A stretch of 64,000 nucleotides of DNA from Bifidobacterium sp. B4142 (GTDB lineage Bacteria > Actinomycetota > Actinomycetes > Actinomycetales > Bifidobacteriaceae): positions 124,001-188,000 of the forward strand of contig NZ_JAFNMJ010000001.1 in the NCBI RefSeq assembly GCF_026537325.1. The letters run 5' to 3'. The notes below the pieces were generated by a model. The model had not been told where the DNA came from and ran no database searches. It was given only the letters and a program-made list of their open reading frames with translations. This document shows, in pieces, positions 33,431 to 42,233 of the stretch (position 1 is its first letter; every line of letters begins with the position of its first letter). A program made the position numbers and the translations under genes.

Positions 33431-36208
33431 ATGAACGAAAACTTCACCACCATGGCTCAGCAGGCCATCGGCGATGCTATCCAGTCGGCCTCGGCGGCCG
33501 GCAACCCCCAGGTGGATGTGCTCCATCTGTTGGACTCTCTGCTGCGTCAGCAGTCCGGCGTGGTGCCTGGGCTGATCCAAGCGGCCGGTGGTGACAGCCA
33601 ACGGGTCGGAGCCGAGGTCCGTCAGGCCTTGGTGGCTCTGCCATCGGCCAGCGGATCTACGGCCTCGCAACCCGATGCCAGCCGTCAGCTCAGCATGGCT
33701 TTGGCCCAGGCTGAGAAGGAAATGCAGGCCATGGGGGATGAATACGTCTCCACCGAGCACCTGCTTATCGCCATCGCCCAGGGTCCCTCGCAGGCCGCCG
33801 ATATTCTGAATCGGAACGGGTTGCAGGCTGATACCCTGCGCAAGGCCGTGCCCCAGGTGCGCGGCGGCGCCAAGGTGACCAGCCCGGATGCTGAGGGCAC
33901 CTACAAGGCCCTGGAGAAGTACTCCACCGATCTGACCGCACAGGCCAAGGAGGGCAAGCTGGATCCAGTCATCGGCAGGGACCAGGAGATTCGTCGTGTC
34001 ATGCAGATCCTTTCCCGGCGTACCAAGAACAACCCTGTCCTCATCGGAGAGCCCGGCGTGGGCAAGACCGCTGTGGTCGAGGGCCTGGCTGAGCGTATCG
34101 TGGCGGGCGACGTACCCACCACCCTGCAAGGTAAGAAGCTGATCTCCCTGGATCTGAGCTCCATGGTGGCTGGCAGCAAGTACCGTGGCGAATTCGAGGA
34201 ACGACTCAAGGCCGTCCTCAATGAGATCAAGAGCGCCAACGGCCAGGTCATCACCTTCATTGACGAGATCCACACCATCGTCGGTGCTGGTGCCGCCGAG
34301 GGATCCATGGATGCGGGCAACATGCTCAAGCCCATGCTGGCCAGGGGCGAACTGCGCTTGATCGGCGCCACCACCTTGGACGAATACCGTGAAAACATCG
34401 AGAAGGATCCGGCTCTGGAGCGCCGCTTCCAGCAGGTCTTCGTGGGCGAGCCCTCCGTGGAGGACACCGTGGCCATCCTGCGTGGTCTCAAGCAGCGTTA
34501 TGAGGCCCACCACAAGGTGACCATCGGGGATGATGCCCTGGTGGCTGCGGCCACCCTTTCCAACCGGTATATCTCGGGTCGTCAGCTGCCAGACAAGGCC
34601 ATCGACCTGGTTGACGAGGCCGCTGCACATCTGCGGATGGAGCTGGACTCCCAGCCTGAGGAAATCGACGAGCTTCAACGTCGCGTCACCCGTCTGGAGA
34701 TGGAGGAGATGCAGCTGAAGAAGGCTGATGACCCGGCCTCCAAGGACCGTCTGAGCAAGTTGCAGGCCGAGCTGGCGGACTCCCGCGAAAAGCTGGGCGG
34801 CCTCAAGGCCCGCTGGGAGAACGAGAAGGCTGGCCATAACAAGGTCGGTGACCTGCGTGCTCAGCTGGACGCCAAGCGGGTCGAGGCCGACAAGGCCACC
34901 CGCGAAGGTGATCTGGAGAAGGCCTCCCGCATTCTCTACGGGGAGATTCCAGGCATTCGCAAGCAGTTGGCCCAGGCGGAGAACGCCGCCGAGCAGGCTA
35001 AGAACGCCTCCAATGATGCTGGTCCCGATGGGGCTGACATCGCTGGGGGGGCAGCCCAGGAGCCCATGGTTCCTGACCATGTTGATGCGGATTCCGTAGC
35101 GGAGATCGTCTCTGATTGGACCGGCATCCCTGTGGGGCGGCTCATGGAGGGCGAGAATGAGAAGCTCTTGCATATGGAGGACTACCTGGGCAAACGGGTG
35201 GTCGGCCAGAAAGAGGCCATCCATGCAGTTTCCGACGCGGTCCGGCGCTCGCGTGCCGGCATCGCCGACCCTGACAGGCCCACCGGATCCTTCATGTTCC
35301 TGGGCCCCACCGGCGTGGGCAAGACGGAGCTGGCCAAGGCCTTGGCCGACTTCCTCTTCGACGACGAGAAGGCCATGGTCCGCATCGACATGTCAGAGTA
35401 CATGGAGAAGGCCTCGGTCTCCCGGCTGATCGGCGCTGCTCCCGGCTACGTGGGCTATGAGGAGGGCGGCCAGCTGACCGAAGCCGTGCGTCGGCGGCCC
35501 TACTCGGTGGTACTCTTCGACGAGGTGGAGAAGGCCAACCCTGAAGTCTTCGATCTGCTCCTGCAGGTTCTGGACGACGGCAGGCTGACTGACGGCCAGG
35601 GCAGGACGGTGGACTTCAAGAACACCATCCTGATCATGACCTCCAACCTTGGCTCGCAGTTCCTGGTCCGGGACGACCTGGATGAGGAGGCCAAGCGCAA
35701 GGCCGTCATGGATGCTGTCCACGCCAACTTCAAGCCCGAGTTCATCAACCGGTTGGATGATCTGGTCATCTTCCATCCGCTGACCCGCGACGAGCTGGGT
35801 TCCATTGTGGATATCCAGGTCCGGCAAGTGGCCCAGCGGCTGACCGATCGGCGTATCACCCTGGATGTCACCGACTCCGCTAGGGAGTGGCTGGCCAACG
35901 TGGGCTACGATCCGGCCTTCGGCGCCCGTCCTTTGCGTCGGCTGGTGCAGACCGAGGTGGGCGACCAACTGGCTAGGATGCTGCTTGCCGGGAAGGTCCA
36001 CGACGGTGACACGGTCCTAGTGGACCAAACCGGCGGCGACCATCTGGAACTGACTGCCTGGCCCACCGAGAATCTGGTCGATGATTCGGTCAAGGTCGAT
36101 GGTGTGACGGCTGACGGTGATGCTGATGCCGACGATGCCGGACGCGATGGTGGCCGTGGCCGTCATGCTGCGCGTGGCGATGACCAAGGTCAGGGCCAGA
36201 CTCACTGA
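33431..36208 (+). CDS. clpB: ATP-dependent disaggregase ClpB
   Basis: Hexameric AAA+ chaperone that extracts proteins from aggregates together with DnaK. In order: N-domain (1-150), first AAA module with GEPGVGKT near residue 207 and [12 protein letters not shown], a coiled-coil middle domain (about 410-520, [17 protein letters not shown]), and second AAA module with GPTGVGKT near 625 and the sensor/box FGARPLRR. The C-terminus carries about 35 extra residues rich in Asp and Gly after the fold ends. GGAGGA six bases upstream decides ATG 33431. Total 925 residues. Confidence 0.98.
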   Translation: MNENFTTMAQQAIGDAIQSASAAGNPQVDVLHLLDSLLRQQSGVVPGLIQAAGGDSQRVGAEVRQALVALPSASGSTASQPDASRQLSMALAQAEKEMQAMGDEYVSTEHLLIAIAQGPSQAADILNRNGLQADTLRKAVPQVRGGAKVTSPDAEGTYKALEKYSTDLTAQAKEGKLDPVIGRDQEIRRVMQILSRRTKNNPVLIGEPGVGKTAVVEGLAERIVAGDVPTTLQGKKLISLDLSSMVAGSKYRGEFEERLKAVLNEIKSANGQVITFIDEIHTIVGAGAAEGSMDAGNMLKPMLARGELRLIGATTLDEYRENIEKDPALERRFQQVFVGEPSVEDTVAILRGLKQRYEAHHKVTIGDDALVAAATLSNRYISGRQLPDKAIDLVDEAAAHLRMELDSQPEEIDELQRRVTRLEMEEMQLKKADDPASKDRLSKLQAELADSREKLGGLKARWENEKAGHNKVGDLRAQLDAKRVEADKATREGDLEKASRILYGEIPGIRKQLAQAENAAEQAKNASNDAGPDGADIAGGAAQEPMVPDHVDADSVAEIVSDWTGIPVGRLMEGENEKLLHMEDYLGKRVVGQKEAIHAVSDAVRRSRAGIADPDRPTGSFMFLGPTGVGKTELAKALADFLFDDEKAMVRIDMSEYMEKASVSRLIGAAPGYVGYEEGGQLTEAVRRRPYSVVLFDEVEKANPEVFDLLLQVLDDGRLTDGQGRTVDFKNTILIMTSNLGSQFLVRDDLDEEAKRKAVMDAVHANFKPEFINRLDDLVIFHPLTRDELGSIVDIQVRQVAQRLTDRRITLDVTDSAREWLANVGYDPAFGARPLRRLVQTEVGDQLARMLLAGKVHDGDTVLVDQTGGDHLELTAWPTENLVDDSVKVDGVTADGDADADDAGRDGGRGRHAARGDDQGQGQTH

Positions 36209-36217
36209 GATCAATCA

Positions 36218-36256
36218 GGGTCGGTACCGGGATAATCTCCAGGTGCCGGCCCTTTT
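36218..36256 (+). terminator. Rho-independent terminator of clpB
   Basis: GGGTCGGTACC (36218-36228) pairs with GGTGCCGGCCC (36242-36252) using two G-U pairs; TTTT follows. It lies between the convergent clpB and P-type ATPase-like genes. Confidence 0.75.
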
Positions 36257-36281
36257 ACGTTAGCTGCCGTGCTCTGTGGAT

Positions 36282-38357
36282 TCAGTCCATAGCAGCAGCT
36301 GGGTCCCTGCCCTTTTGCATGGGCTTCCACTGGCTGTCAACGATGATCTGGGGGCGTCGTGCCGCGACTGTCGGAAGCTGGTCCGTGTCGATCAGGGCGA
36401 GGTGCAGCCAGCGACGGCGCAGGCGCCGCAACCGGTGCAGACGACGAACGTTGAGCATGGCTAGGATGGAGGACAGAGCCCCTGTTACCGCTGCGATCAT
36501 GGGGTTGAGCATCCAGCCTAGGAAGGGTTGGCAGATTCCGGTAGCAATGACCAGGGCGATGACGTTGTAGACAGTGGACCAGGTCAGGTTCTCCCTGATG
36601 ACCTGGGTGGTGGCTCGGCTCAGTTCTATGGCCCTACTGGTTCCGTCCAAGTCGCCCTGCTGCAGGATAAGGTCCGGCTGTGGCAGGTCGATGTCGTCTG
36701 CGGCTTCGTCCGTGTCAGCCTGAAGTTTTGGACCCAAAGCGATGTCCACCTGAGCCCTGGCCGTCAGTTCGGGATCCGCTGTGGTCCCAGCTGCCAGGGC
36801 CACCAGGCTGGTTCGGCCCTGCTTTGGGGCGGATGCTGGGTCTTGACCTGTCTGATCAAGTGGGATGCCCCTGTTGGTCCGGGTCAGGTCGTGATTGAGC
36901 CGATCCATGCATTCGCGCTTGCGCTCGGGGGTCAGCCGGGTGATCAGCATATCCGCGCCCGCCTGGCGGGCTGCCCGCTCAATCCTGTCGTCCGGCTGGC
37001 GGCTCCCGTCCAGGATCAGGCTGCTTACTCGCAGGGCGCGTAGATGGGTGGCGGTCCGGGTCAGGGATTCCGTGTGGACACCCTGGCCCTCCGCGTCGTC
37101 GGGATCCAGTAGAGAGGAGTCATCCAGAATCAGGGTGTGCACCCGGCCCAGGTGGTTCATGGCCCGTGGCGAGGTGAAGAGCAGACCGTGTGCCAGACCC
37201 GTCTCCAGGCTGGTTCGGAAGGCCATGGGGATGGTCATGGCTGCGACGGCGGGGCAGGCGATGGTCAGTACACAGACGGCATTGCCTACAGCATGGGCCA
37301 AGTGGGGCTGCGGGCCCAGCATGAGCCAGAGCATGAAGGTCCAGACGGCCAGAATCATGATCAGGGCGATGGCTGTGTGGACGATACGATCCATCCTGCG
37401 CATAGCGGGGGATCGCTCGGCCAGGGCCTGGGGGATGATCTTCACGAGCCTGGCTGCATAGGTGTTGTCGCCGGCGGCATCCACTCGGATGGACAGTCGA
37501 CCCTCGAGGATCTTGCTGGAGGCCAGGATTCGATCGCCGGGTCCGCACGGCCGGGGTCTGTCATCACCTGTCAGCTCGCTGTCGTCCACCAAGGCCGATC
37601 CTGACTCCACAAGCCCATCGGCCGCTGGGCGCTCGCCTGTGCGTACCAGAAGCAGGTTGCCTGGGCGGATCTGGTCACGTGCAAGTATCTGGGCGGGGAC
37701 TGTCTGAGGATGCTGAGAATCGGCCACCAGACCTGAGGCTGGGCGGATCTCCGTCAGGTGGTTCAAGGAAGCCACCAGGGAGGCTTCCATTCTGGTGCCG
37801 ATGACCCGGGCCAGTAGCAGGAGGGTGATGACCACGCCGACCAGATCGAAGTAAGGGGATCGGGAGCCTTCCGGCAGCAGGGATCCAGCCAGGCAGGTAG
37901 CCAGGCTGTATAGGTAGGCCAGGCTTGTGGCCAGCGCGGCCAGGAGATCGGGGCTGCAGCGGTGCTCGGTCATGGCCTTCCACCCGCCTGTGAGTGTTTC
38001 ACGGCCGCCGTAGAAGATGACCGGGGCTATCAGAATAGCCTGGACCGTGGGGCTGGTCAGCCAAGAAGGAATCAGATCGGGGCCGAAGCGATCGAACAGA
38101 TCCAGAACTAAAACAGGCGCAGTCAGCAGGGCACTTACGATGGTTGGCCTGAGCAGGCGGTGGCTGCGAGAATCCAGATCAGCCCCCCATTCGCCCCAGT
38201 CCTCCGGATCATGCCAGGGGCGGTTGGCTGGGGAGTCTGCGGCTGCATCCTGGTCGCTGGCATGAGCCGACGGCATGAGGAAGTACCAGATGATCAGCCA
38301 GGTGACCGCACAGGCCACGACCAGATCTGCTATCGCCAGGAAGATATCGACACCCAC
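36282..38357 (-). CDS. P-type ATPase-like membrane protein lacking catalytic motifs
   Basis: The layout is that of a heavy-metal (P1B) ATPase: membrane pairs, an actuator domain (VRTGERPAADGLVESGSAL), TM6 with a CP motif, a P-domain, and the last helix pair (WSTVYNVIALVIATG, NPMIAAVTGALSSILAMLN). The catalytic residues are gone: DKTGT reads DDSSL (near 37100-37125), TGES reads TGDD (near 37565), CPC reads CPA (near 37245), GDGxNDxPAL reads AGTTADPEL (near 36780), and the nucleotide-binding domain with its SEHP-type motif is reduced to a stub. The frame is open for 691 residues with no stop or shift. GTG 38357 is chosen for GAAGGAG seven bases upstream. Probably a pseudoenzyme; function unknown. 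Confidence 0.8.
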   Translation of the reverse strand: MGVDIFLAIADLVVACAVTWLIIWYFLMPSAHASDQDAAADSPANRPWHDPEDWGEWGADLDSRSHRLLRPTIVSALLTAPVLVLDLFDRFGPDLIPSWLTSPTVQAILIAPVIFYGGRETLTGGWKAMTEHRCSPDLLAALATSLAYLYSLATCLAGSLLPEGSRSPYFDLVGVVITLLLLARVIGTRMEASLVASLNHLTEIRPASGLVADSQHPQTVPAQILARDQIRPGNLLLVRTGERPAADGLVESGSALVDDSELTGDDRPRPCGPGDRILASSKILEGRLSIRVDAAGDNTYAARLVKIIPQALAERSPAMRRMDRIVHTAIALIMILAVWTFMLWLMLGPQPHLAHAVGNAVCVLTIACPAVAAMTIPMAFRTSLETGLAHGLLFTSPRAMNHLGRVHTLILDDSSLLDPDDAEGQGVHTESLTRTATHLRALRVSSLILDGSRQPDDRIERAARQAGADMLITRLTPERKRECMDRLNHDLTRTNRGIPLDQTGQDPASAPKQGRTSLVALAAGTTADPELTARAQVDIALGPKLQADTDEAADDIDLPQPDLILQQGDLDGTSRAIELSRATTQVIRENLTWSTVYNVIALVIATGICQPFLGWMLNPMIAAVTGALSSILAMLNVRRLHRLRRLRRRWLHLALIDTDQLPTVAARRPQIIVDSQWKPMQKGRDPAAAMD

Positions 38358-38514
38358 GGATCTCCTTCGGTCTTGCTCCAACCCCTTAATATCTCCTATT
38401 GTGCCCTTCATCGCGGCCCGGCACAGGTCTTAAGGCTGATTCCTTGCGGAAAAAACGAATTCTCGAATTATCGCCGGCAACCTGGTTTTCGGGTCCAGTG
38501 CTTGAGATTAACTA

Positions 38515-38527
38515 GAACATATGTTCG
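38515..38527. promoter_or_regulatory. Candidate LexA (SOS) box over the rmuC start
   Basis: The perfect palindrome GAACATATGTTC followed by G fits the actinobacterial/Bacillus SOS box CGAAC-N4-GTTCG at all but the first base. It covers the rmuC start codon (38521-38523). Confidence 0.65.
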
Positions 38528-39873
38528 ATTCTACGTCATCAGTGGTCATGGTGGTGCTTCTCCTGCTGATCGGTATAGTCCTGGGGGGATTGGCAGGGTA
38601 TGTGCTGGGTCGCACCCAGGGCCGGAGGGCCGTCGGCATGGGATCCGACGGCCAGGTGGATGAACTGCGCGCTCAGCTGGATCAGGCCCAGGAACAGCTC
38701 CATGGATCCGATGCGGCCCTGGTCGAGGCACGAACCAAGGTGGACGGTCTGAACCGCGAGCTCTCCTTTGTCAAGTCCCAGCTGGCCCAGGCCCAGCAGG
38801 CGGAGCAGATCAGAATCGAGCGGGAGCGCCGCCGCGCCCAGGCTCAGGAGGAGGAGAAGCGGCGCAGGCAGGCAGAGAGCATGGAGGAGGAGAGCAAGGT
38901 GCTCTCGGCTCTGGCCCCCGTGCAAAAGAATTTGGATGCCCTCCAGCATAAGGTGGCCCAGATCGAGGAGGGCCGCAAGCAGGAGATGGGCTCCTTGGGA
39001 CAGCAGCTGAAGAGTCTGGGCGAGCAGCAGGGGAGACTGGACAAGGAGACCAGCTCCCTGGCTTCGGCCCTACGCAACAACAAGGTGCGCGGCGCATGGG
39101 GTGAGGCTCAGCTCAGGAATATCGTCGAGTCGGCGGGGCTCTTGGAGCATGTGGACTTCGACACCCAGGTGGTGGTCACCGCCTCGGATGGTCGCGTCCT
39201 GCGTCCCGACATGGTGGTTCACCTGCCCGGTGGCAAGACCATTCCTATCGATGCCAAGGCCCCCTATTCCGACTACCAGCGGGCCTGTGAGATCCCCGAC
39301 ACTGCTTCGGATGATGAGCTGCGCCGCCGGGACGAACTGCTCAAGGCGCATGCCCGGGCCCTGCGCGAGCACGTCAAGGCCCTGGCGGACAAGGAGTACT
39401 GGAACGCCTTCGAAACGGCCCCGGACTTCGTGGTGGCCTTCATCCCCAACGACTCCCTTCTGCAGGCCGCCCTGGAGGTGGACCCTACCCTGATGGATGA
39501 CGCCTTTGCCCAAAAGGTGGCCCTGACCTCGCCGGTGACCCTCTGGGCTGTGCTCAAGTCGGTAGCCTATGCCTGGCAGCAGCAGAACCTGTCCGAGGAC
39601 GCTCGCACCCTCTTCACGTTGACCCACGAGCTCTATGACCGCTTTGTGGTTCTGGGCGATCGGGCCAACAGACTGGGCCGTTCCATCACTGCCACGGTGA
39701 CCGCCTACAACAAGTTCGCTTCCTCTTTGGAGTCGCGCGTTCTGGTCACAGCCCGCAAGCTGCAGCAGATGGATCCCTCCAAGGTCATCGACTCGGTCGA
39801 CATGATCGATTCAGACAAGGGCAATATCAGGGAGCTGACCGCGCCGGAAGCTTTGCCTGACCAAGGGCGGTAA
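38521..39873 (+). CDS. rmuC: DNA recombination protein RmuC
   Basis: RmuC-family protein with a nuclease-like fold, linked genetically to limiting DNA inversions. An N-terminal membrane helix (VVMVVLLLLIGIVLGGLAGY) is followed by a long Glu/Gln/Arg coiled coil (about residues 40-180) and the RmuC domain: GAWGEAQLRNIVESAGL, KTIPIDAKAPYSDYQ and FETAPDFVVAFIPND. ATG 38521 lacks a ribosome binding site; ATG 38548 is an alternative. A LexA-type box overlaps the start, suggesting DNA-damage control. Length 450. Confidence 0.93.
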   Translation: MFDSTSSVVMVVLLLLIGIVLGGLAGYVLGRTQGRRAVGMGSDGQVDELRAQLDQAQEQLHGSDAALVEARTKVDGLNRELSFVKSQLAQAQQAEQIRIERERRRAQAQEEEKRRRQAESMEEESKVLSALAPVQKNLDALQHKVAQIEEGRKQEMGSLGQQLKSLGEQQGRLDKETSSLASALRNNKVRGAWGEAQLRNIVESAGLLEHVDFDTQVVVTASDGRVLRPDMVVHLPGGKTIPIDAKAPYSDYQRACEIPDTASDDELRRRDELLKAHARALREHVKALADKEYWNAFETAPDFVVAFIPNDSLLQAALEVDPTLMDDAFAQKVALTSPVTLWAVLKSVAYAWQQQNLSEDARTLFTLTHELYDRFVVLGDRANRLGRSITATVTAYNKFASSLESRVLVTARKLQQMDPSKVIDSVDMIDSDKGNIRELTAPEALPDQGR

Positions 39874-39897
39874 GTGCCGCTTAGGGGCCTCGGGCGC

Positions 39898-39903
39898 TAG
39901 TCT
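39898..39903 (+). promoter_or_regulatory. -10 element of a probably leaderless mRNA
   Basis: TAGTCT ends seven bases before the ATG at 39911; no ribosome binding site is present. Confidence 0.55.
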
Positions 39904-39910
39904 GATAAGC

Positions 39911-40588
39911 ATGAACGAGGCAACGAAAAGACAAGAGGGTTCATCCTTTAGGCCCACTGGGTCGCCTGATTTGGTCGGGCGCGAATCCGACGCGGACCTG
40001 CCTGAGCCGGTCGATCAGCTGCGTGAACTCCTGGCCCAGGAGATTGGCGGGCGTCCCTTCACTGAGCTGAGCGGGGTCACTTTTCATCATCGTGGGGCTG
40101 AACTTGCCGGTCATGTTCTTCTGGACACCTTGGAGGATGCGGGTTATTCAGTCGACGACTTCGACGCGGTTGGGGCTCTGACAGCAGCTGCCGTGCCGCT
40201 GGCTGATGCCATGCTTCATGCCGCGGCCTCGCGCGGGCAGGATCTGGACGCCTTCGTTATGGATTTCGTCTACCCCTCCATCAAGGGCCCATCCATCGAA
40301 GGCAGGCGGGTTATCCTGCTGGATGCCTGGCTGGGCCGGAAATCCTACGTGCAGACCTCGTCACTGGTTACCTTGGGCAAGAACAACGAACTCAATCTTG
40401 ACTGCGGGATCATCCAGCGTCAGGGTGCCAAGACGCTGGCTATCGCCTCGCTGGTGGGCGGCCGGACCGATGGCGGCATTCAGGTGGTCGATCCGGTGAA
40501 CGGCTCCCGGCAGCGGCTGCCTTTCATCTGTGCCTATCAGGAGGATCAACTCGTCGGTGCGGCCGACGACTCTCCGGAGCGATCATGA
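39911..40588 (+). CDS. Phosphoribosyltransferase-like protein (orotate PRTase fold, altered PRPP loop)
   Basis: The middle of this 225-residue protein follows the orotate phosphoribosyltransferase plan: AGHVLLDTLEDAGYSVDDFDAVGAL, then TAAAVPLADAMLHAAASRG, then EGRRVILLDAWLGRKS at the place of the PRPP loop. There the usual pair of acidic residues and TTG (as in VDDVxTTG) is reduced to LDAWLGRKS, so PRPP binding is doubtful. The N-terminal 45 residues look unstructured. It overlaps the methyltransferase gene by four bases (ATGA), so the two are coupled. Either a diverged PRTase or a regulatory relative; a true pyrE role seems unlikely. Confidence 0.6.
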   Translation: MNEATKRQEGSSFRPTGSPDLVGRESDADLPEPVDQLRELLAQEIGGRPFTELSGVTFHHRGAELAGHVLLDTLEDAGYSVDDFDAVGALTAAAVPLADAMLHAAASRGQDLDAFVMDFVYPSIKGPSIEGRRVILLDAWLGRKSYVQTSSLVTLGKNNELNLDCGIIQRQGAKTLAIASLVGGRTDGGIQVVDPVNGSRQRLPFICAYQEDQLVGAADDSPERS

Positions 40589-41310
40589 GAGAACCGAATC
40601 CAGTGACCCGAGCGGCCATGGCCTCAGATGAGCCGGTTTTCCGGCAGGTGGGGGTCGGTCCCTGGCAGGAAGAGCATCCTGAGCAGCCCATGCCGATGGA
40701 CCCGCGCTATGACCTCGAACTGCTGGAGCAGGGGGATCGTCGTAACGTCCTGGACCGGTACCGCTATTGGAAGGTCGAGGCCATTCGGGACGACCTGGAT
40801 CGCCGAGGCCGTCATGATTTCGAGGTGGCTGTGGAAAATTGGACCCACGACTTCAATATCGGCTCCATGGTCCGAACCGCCAACGCCTTCGCTGCTCGCC
40901 GCGTCCATATAGTCGGTCCTCACAAATGGAATCGCAAGGGCTCATTGATGACCGAGCTCTACCAGCATGTGGTCCACGACCCCGACATAGCAACCATGAC
41001 GGCCACCCTGCAAGAAGAGGCGGCCGGGCGGGGGGAGTCCGTGCCCCGTATGATCGCCATCGACAACGTTCCCGGGGCTGTCCCCATGGAGACCTATCAC
41101 TTTCCCCGTCGCTGCCTGCTCATGTTCGGCGCTGAGGGTCCGGGGCTGTCCGAGAAGGCCTTGGAGCTGGCAGACGATGTGGTCTACATCTCCCAGTTCG
41201 GATCGGTGCGCTCCATCAACGCCGGGGCTGCAGCTGCCGTGGCCATGCACTCCTGGATCCGTCAGCATGCCAGGGTGGCAGATCAGTCAGACCAGGGGCC
41301 TCTGCCATGA
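40585..41310 (+). CDS. TrmH/SpoU-family RNA 2'-O-methyltransferase
   Basis: SAM-dependent methyltransferase with the trefoil-knot SPOUT fold. The three motifs are in order: FNIGSMVRTANAF, LLMFGAEGPGLSEKAL and ISQFGSVRSINAGAAAAVAM. A 75-residue N-terminal extension precedes the catalytic domain. The target (tRNA or rRNA ribose) is not predictable. It is coupled by ATGA overlaps to the PRTase-like gene upstream and the ABC ATPase gene downstream. Confidence 0.9.
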   Translation: MREPNPVTRAAMASDEPVFRQVGVGPWQEEHPEQPMPMDPRYDLELLEQGDRRNVLDRYRYWKVEAIRDDLDRRGRHDFEVAVENWTHDFNIGSMVRTANAFAARRVHIVGPHKWNRKGSLMTELYQHVVHDPDIATMTATLQEEAAGRGESVPRMIAIDNVPGAVPMETYHFPRRCLLMFGAEGPGLSEKALELADDVVYISQFGSVRSINAGAAAAVAMHSWIRQHARVADQSDQGPLP

Positions 41311-42233
41311 TTGTCGTCGACTCGCTGACCAAGCGCTTTGGCTCCCGCAAGGCACTGAACCGCGTCTCCTTCACGGCTAGGGACGGTCGGGTGACCGGAT
41401 TTGTGGGGCCTAAAGGCGCTGGCAAGTCGACCACACTGCGCATTGCTCTGGGACTGGTTCGCCCTGACGCAGGCAAGGCCCTGTTCGATGGTCGGCCCTT
41501 CGTCCGGCTCTCATCGCCCATGCGGACAGCGGGAGCGGTACTGAATCCACGCAATGCCCACCCCGCTTGCAAGGCCAGGGACCACCTGCTGGCCCTGGCC
41601 GCGATCAGTGGTATTGATCACCGTCGGGTGGACCAGGTGCTTGAGATGGTCGGCCTGCAATCGGTCGCCGACAGGCCGACGGGGTCCCTTTCTCTGGGAA
41701 TGAGTCAGCGGCTGGCTTTGGCCGCCGCCCTTCTGGGCGACCCGCACAACCTGGTTCTGGATGAGCTCCTTGACGGCCTGGCTTCGGAGGGAACCGAGCG
41801 GGTGAGGGAAATGTGGCGTGGCCTCGCCTCACAGGGCAGGGCAGTCCTCCTAAGCTCCCGTAAGATCAACGAAGTGGCTCAAATCGCCGACGATCTGGTC
41901 ATCATCGCTAAGGGAAGGATCCTGGAGAGAACGACCGTGGCCCGGTTCATCGGTGAGCACTCCCGAGACTCCATATATGCGGTGACGCCTCAGCCCGACC
42001 AATTAAAGGCCGCCCTGGCCACGGCCGCCGGAATCAGCATCACCCGTCTGCCGCCGGATGAGAGCTGTCCGCCAGATGCCGCACGCTTCCGCATCCAGGG
42101 TGCGCCCCTGGCTTCGACAGCTTCGATTCTGGCCCAGGAGAGAGTAGTTCTCTACGATTTCCAGCCGGAGGAGGTTTCCTTGGAACAGGCCTACAAGGAC
42201 ATCATCCACGGCAGAAGGGATGCACGACCATGA
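41307..42233 (+). CDS. ABC transporter ATP-binding protein with altered motifs
   Basis: ATPase of a two-gene ABC exporter (bacitracin/multidrug type). Walker A is GPKGAGKST (residues 34-42) and the signature is LSLGMSQRLALA. Other motifs are changed: the Q-loop region reads AVLNP with no Gln, Walker B/D-loop reads LVLDELLDGLASEG instead of LDEPxNGLDP, and the switch histidine is Arg in LLSSRKINEVA. The catalytic Glu after Walker B remains. Loss of the H-loop would lower or abolish hydrolysis in most ABC ATPases. A C-terminal region of about 90 residues follows. Overlaps both neighbours by four bases. Confidence 0.85.
   Translation: MIVVDSLTKRFGSRKALNRVSFTARDGRVTGFVGPKGAGKSTTLRIALGLVRPDAGKALFDGRPFVRLSSPMRTAGAVLNPRNAHPACKARDHLLALAAISGIDHRRVDQVLEMVGLQSVADRPTGSLSLGMSQRLALAAALLGDPHNLVLDELLDGLASEGTERVREMWRGLASQGRAVLLSSRKINEVAQIADDLVIIAKGRILERTTVARFIGEHSRDSIYAVTPQPDQLKAALATAAGISITRLPPDESCPPDAARFRIQGAPLASTASILAQERVVLYDFQPEEVSLEQAYKDIIHGRRDARP

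Noticed and set aside
33317-35224. 635-codon frame antisense to clpB
   Set aside because: Shadow of ClpB; a signal-free start and leucine/glycine-rich random composition.
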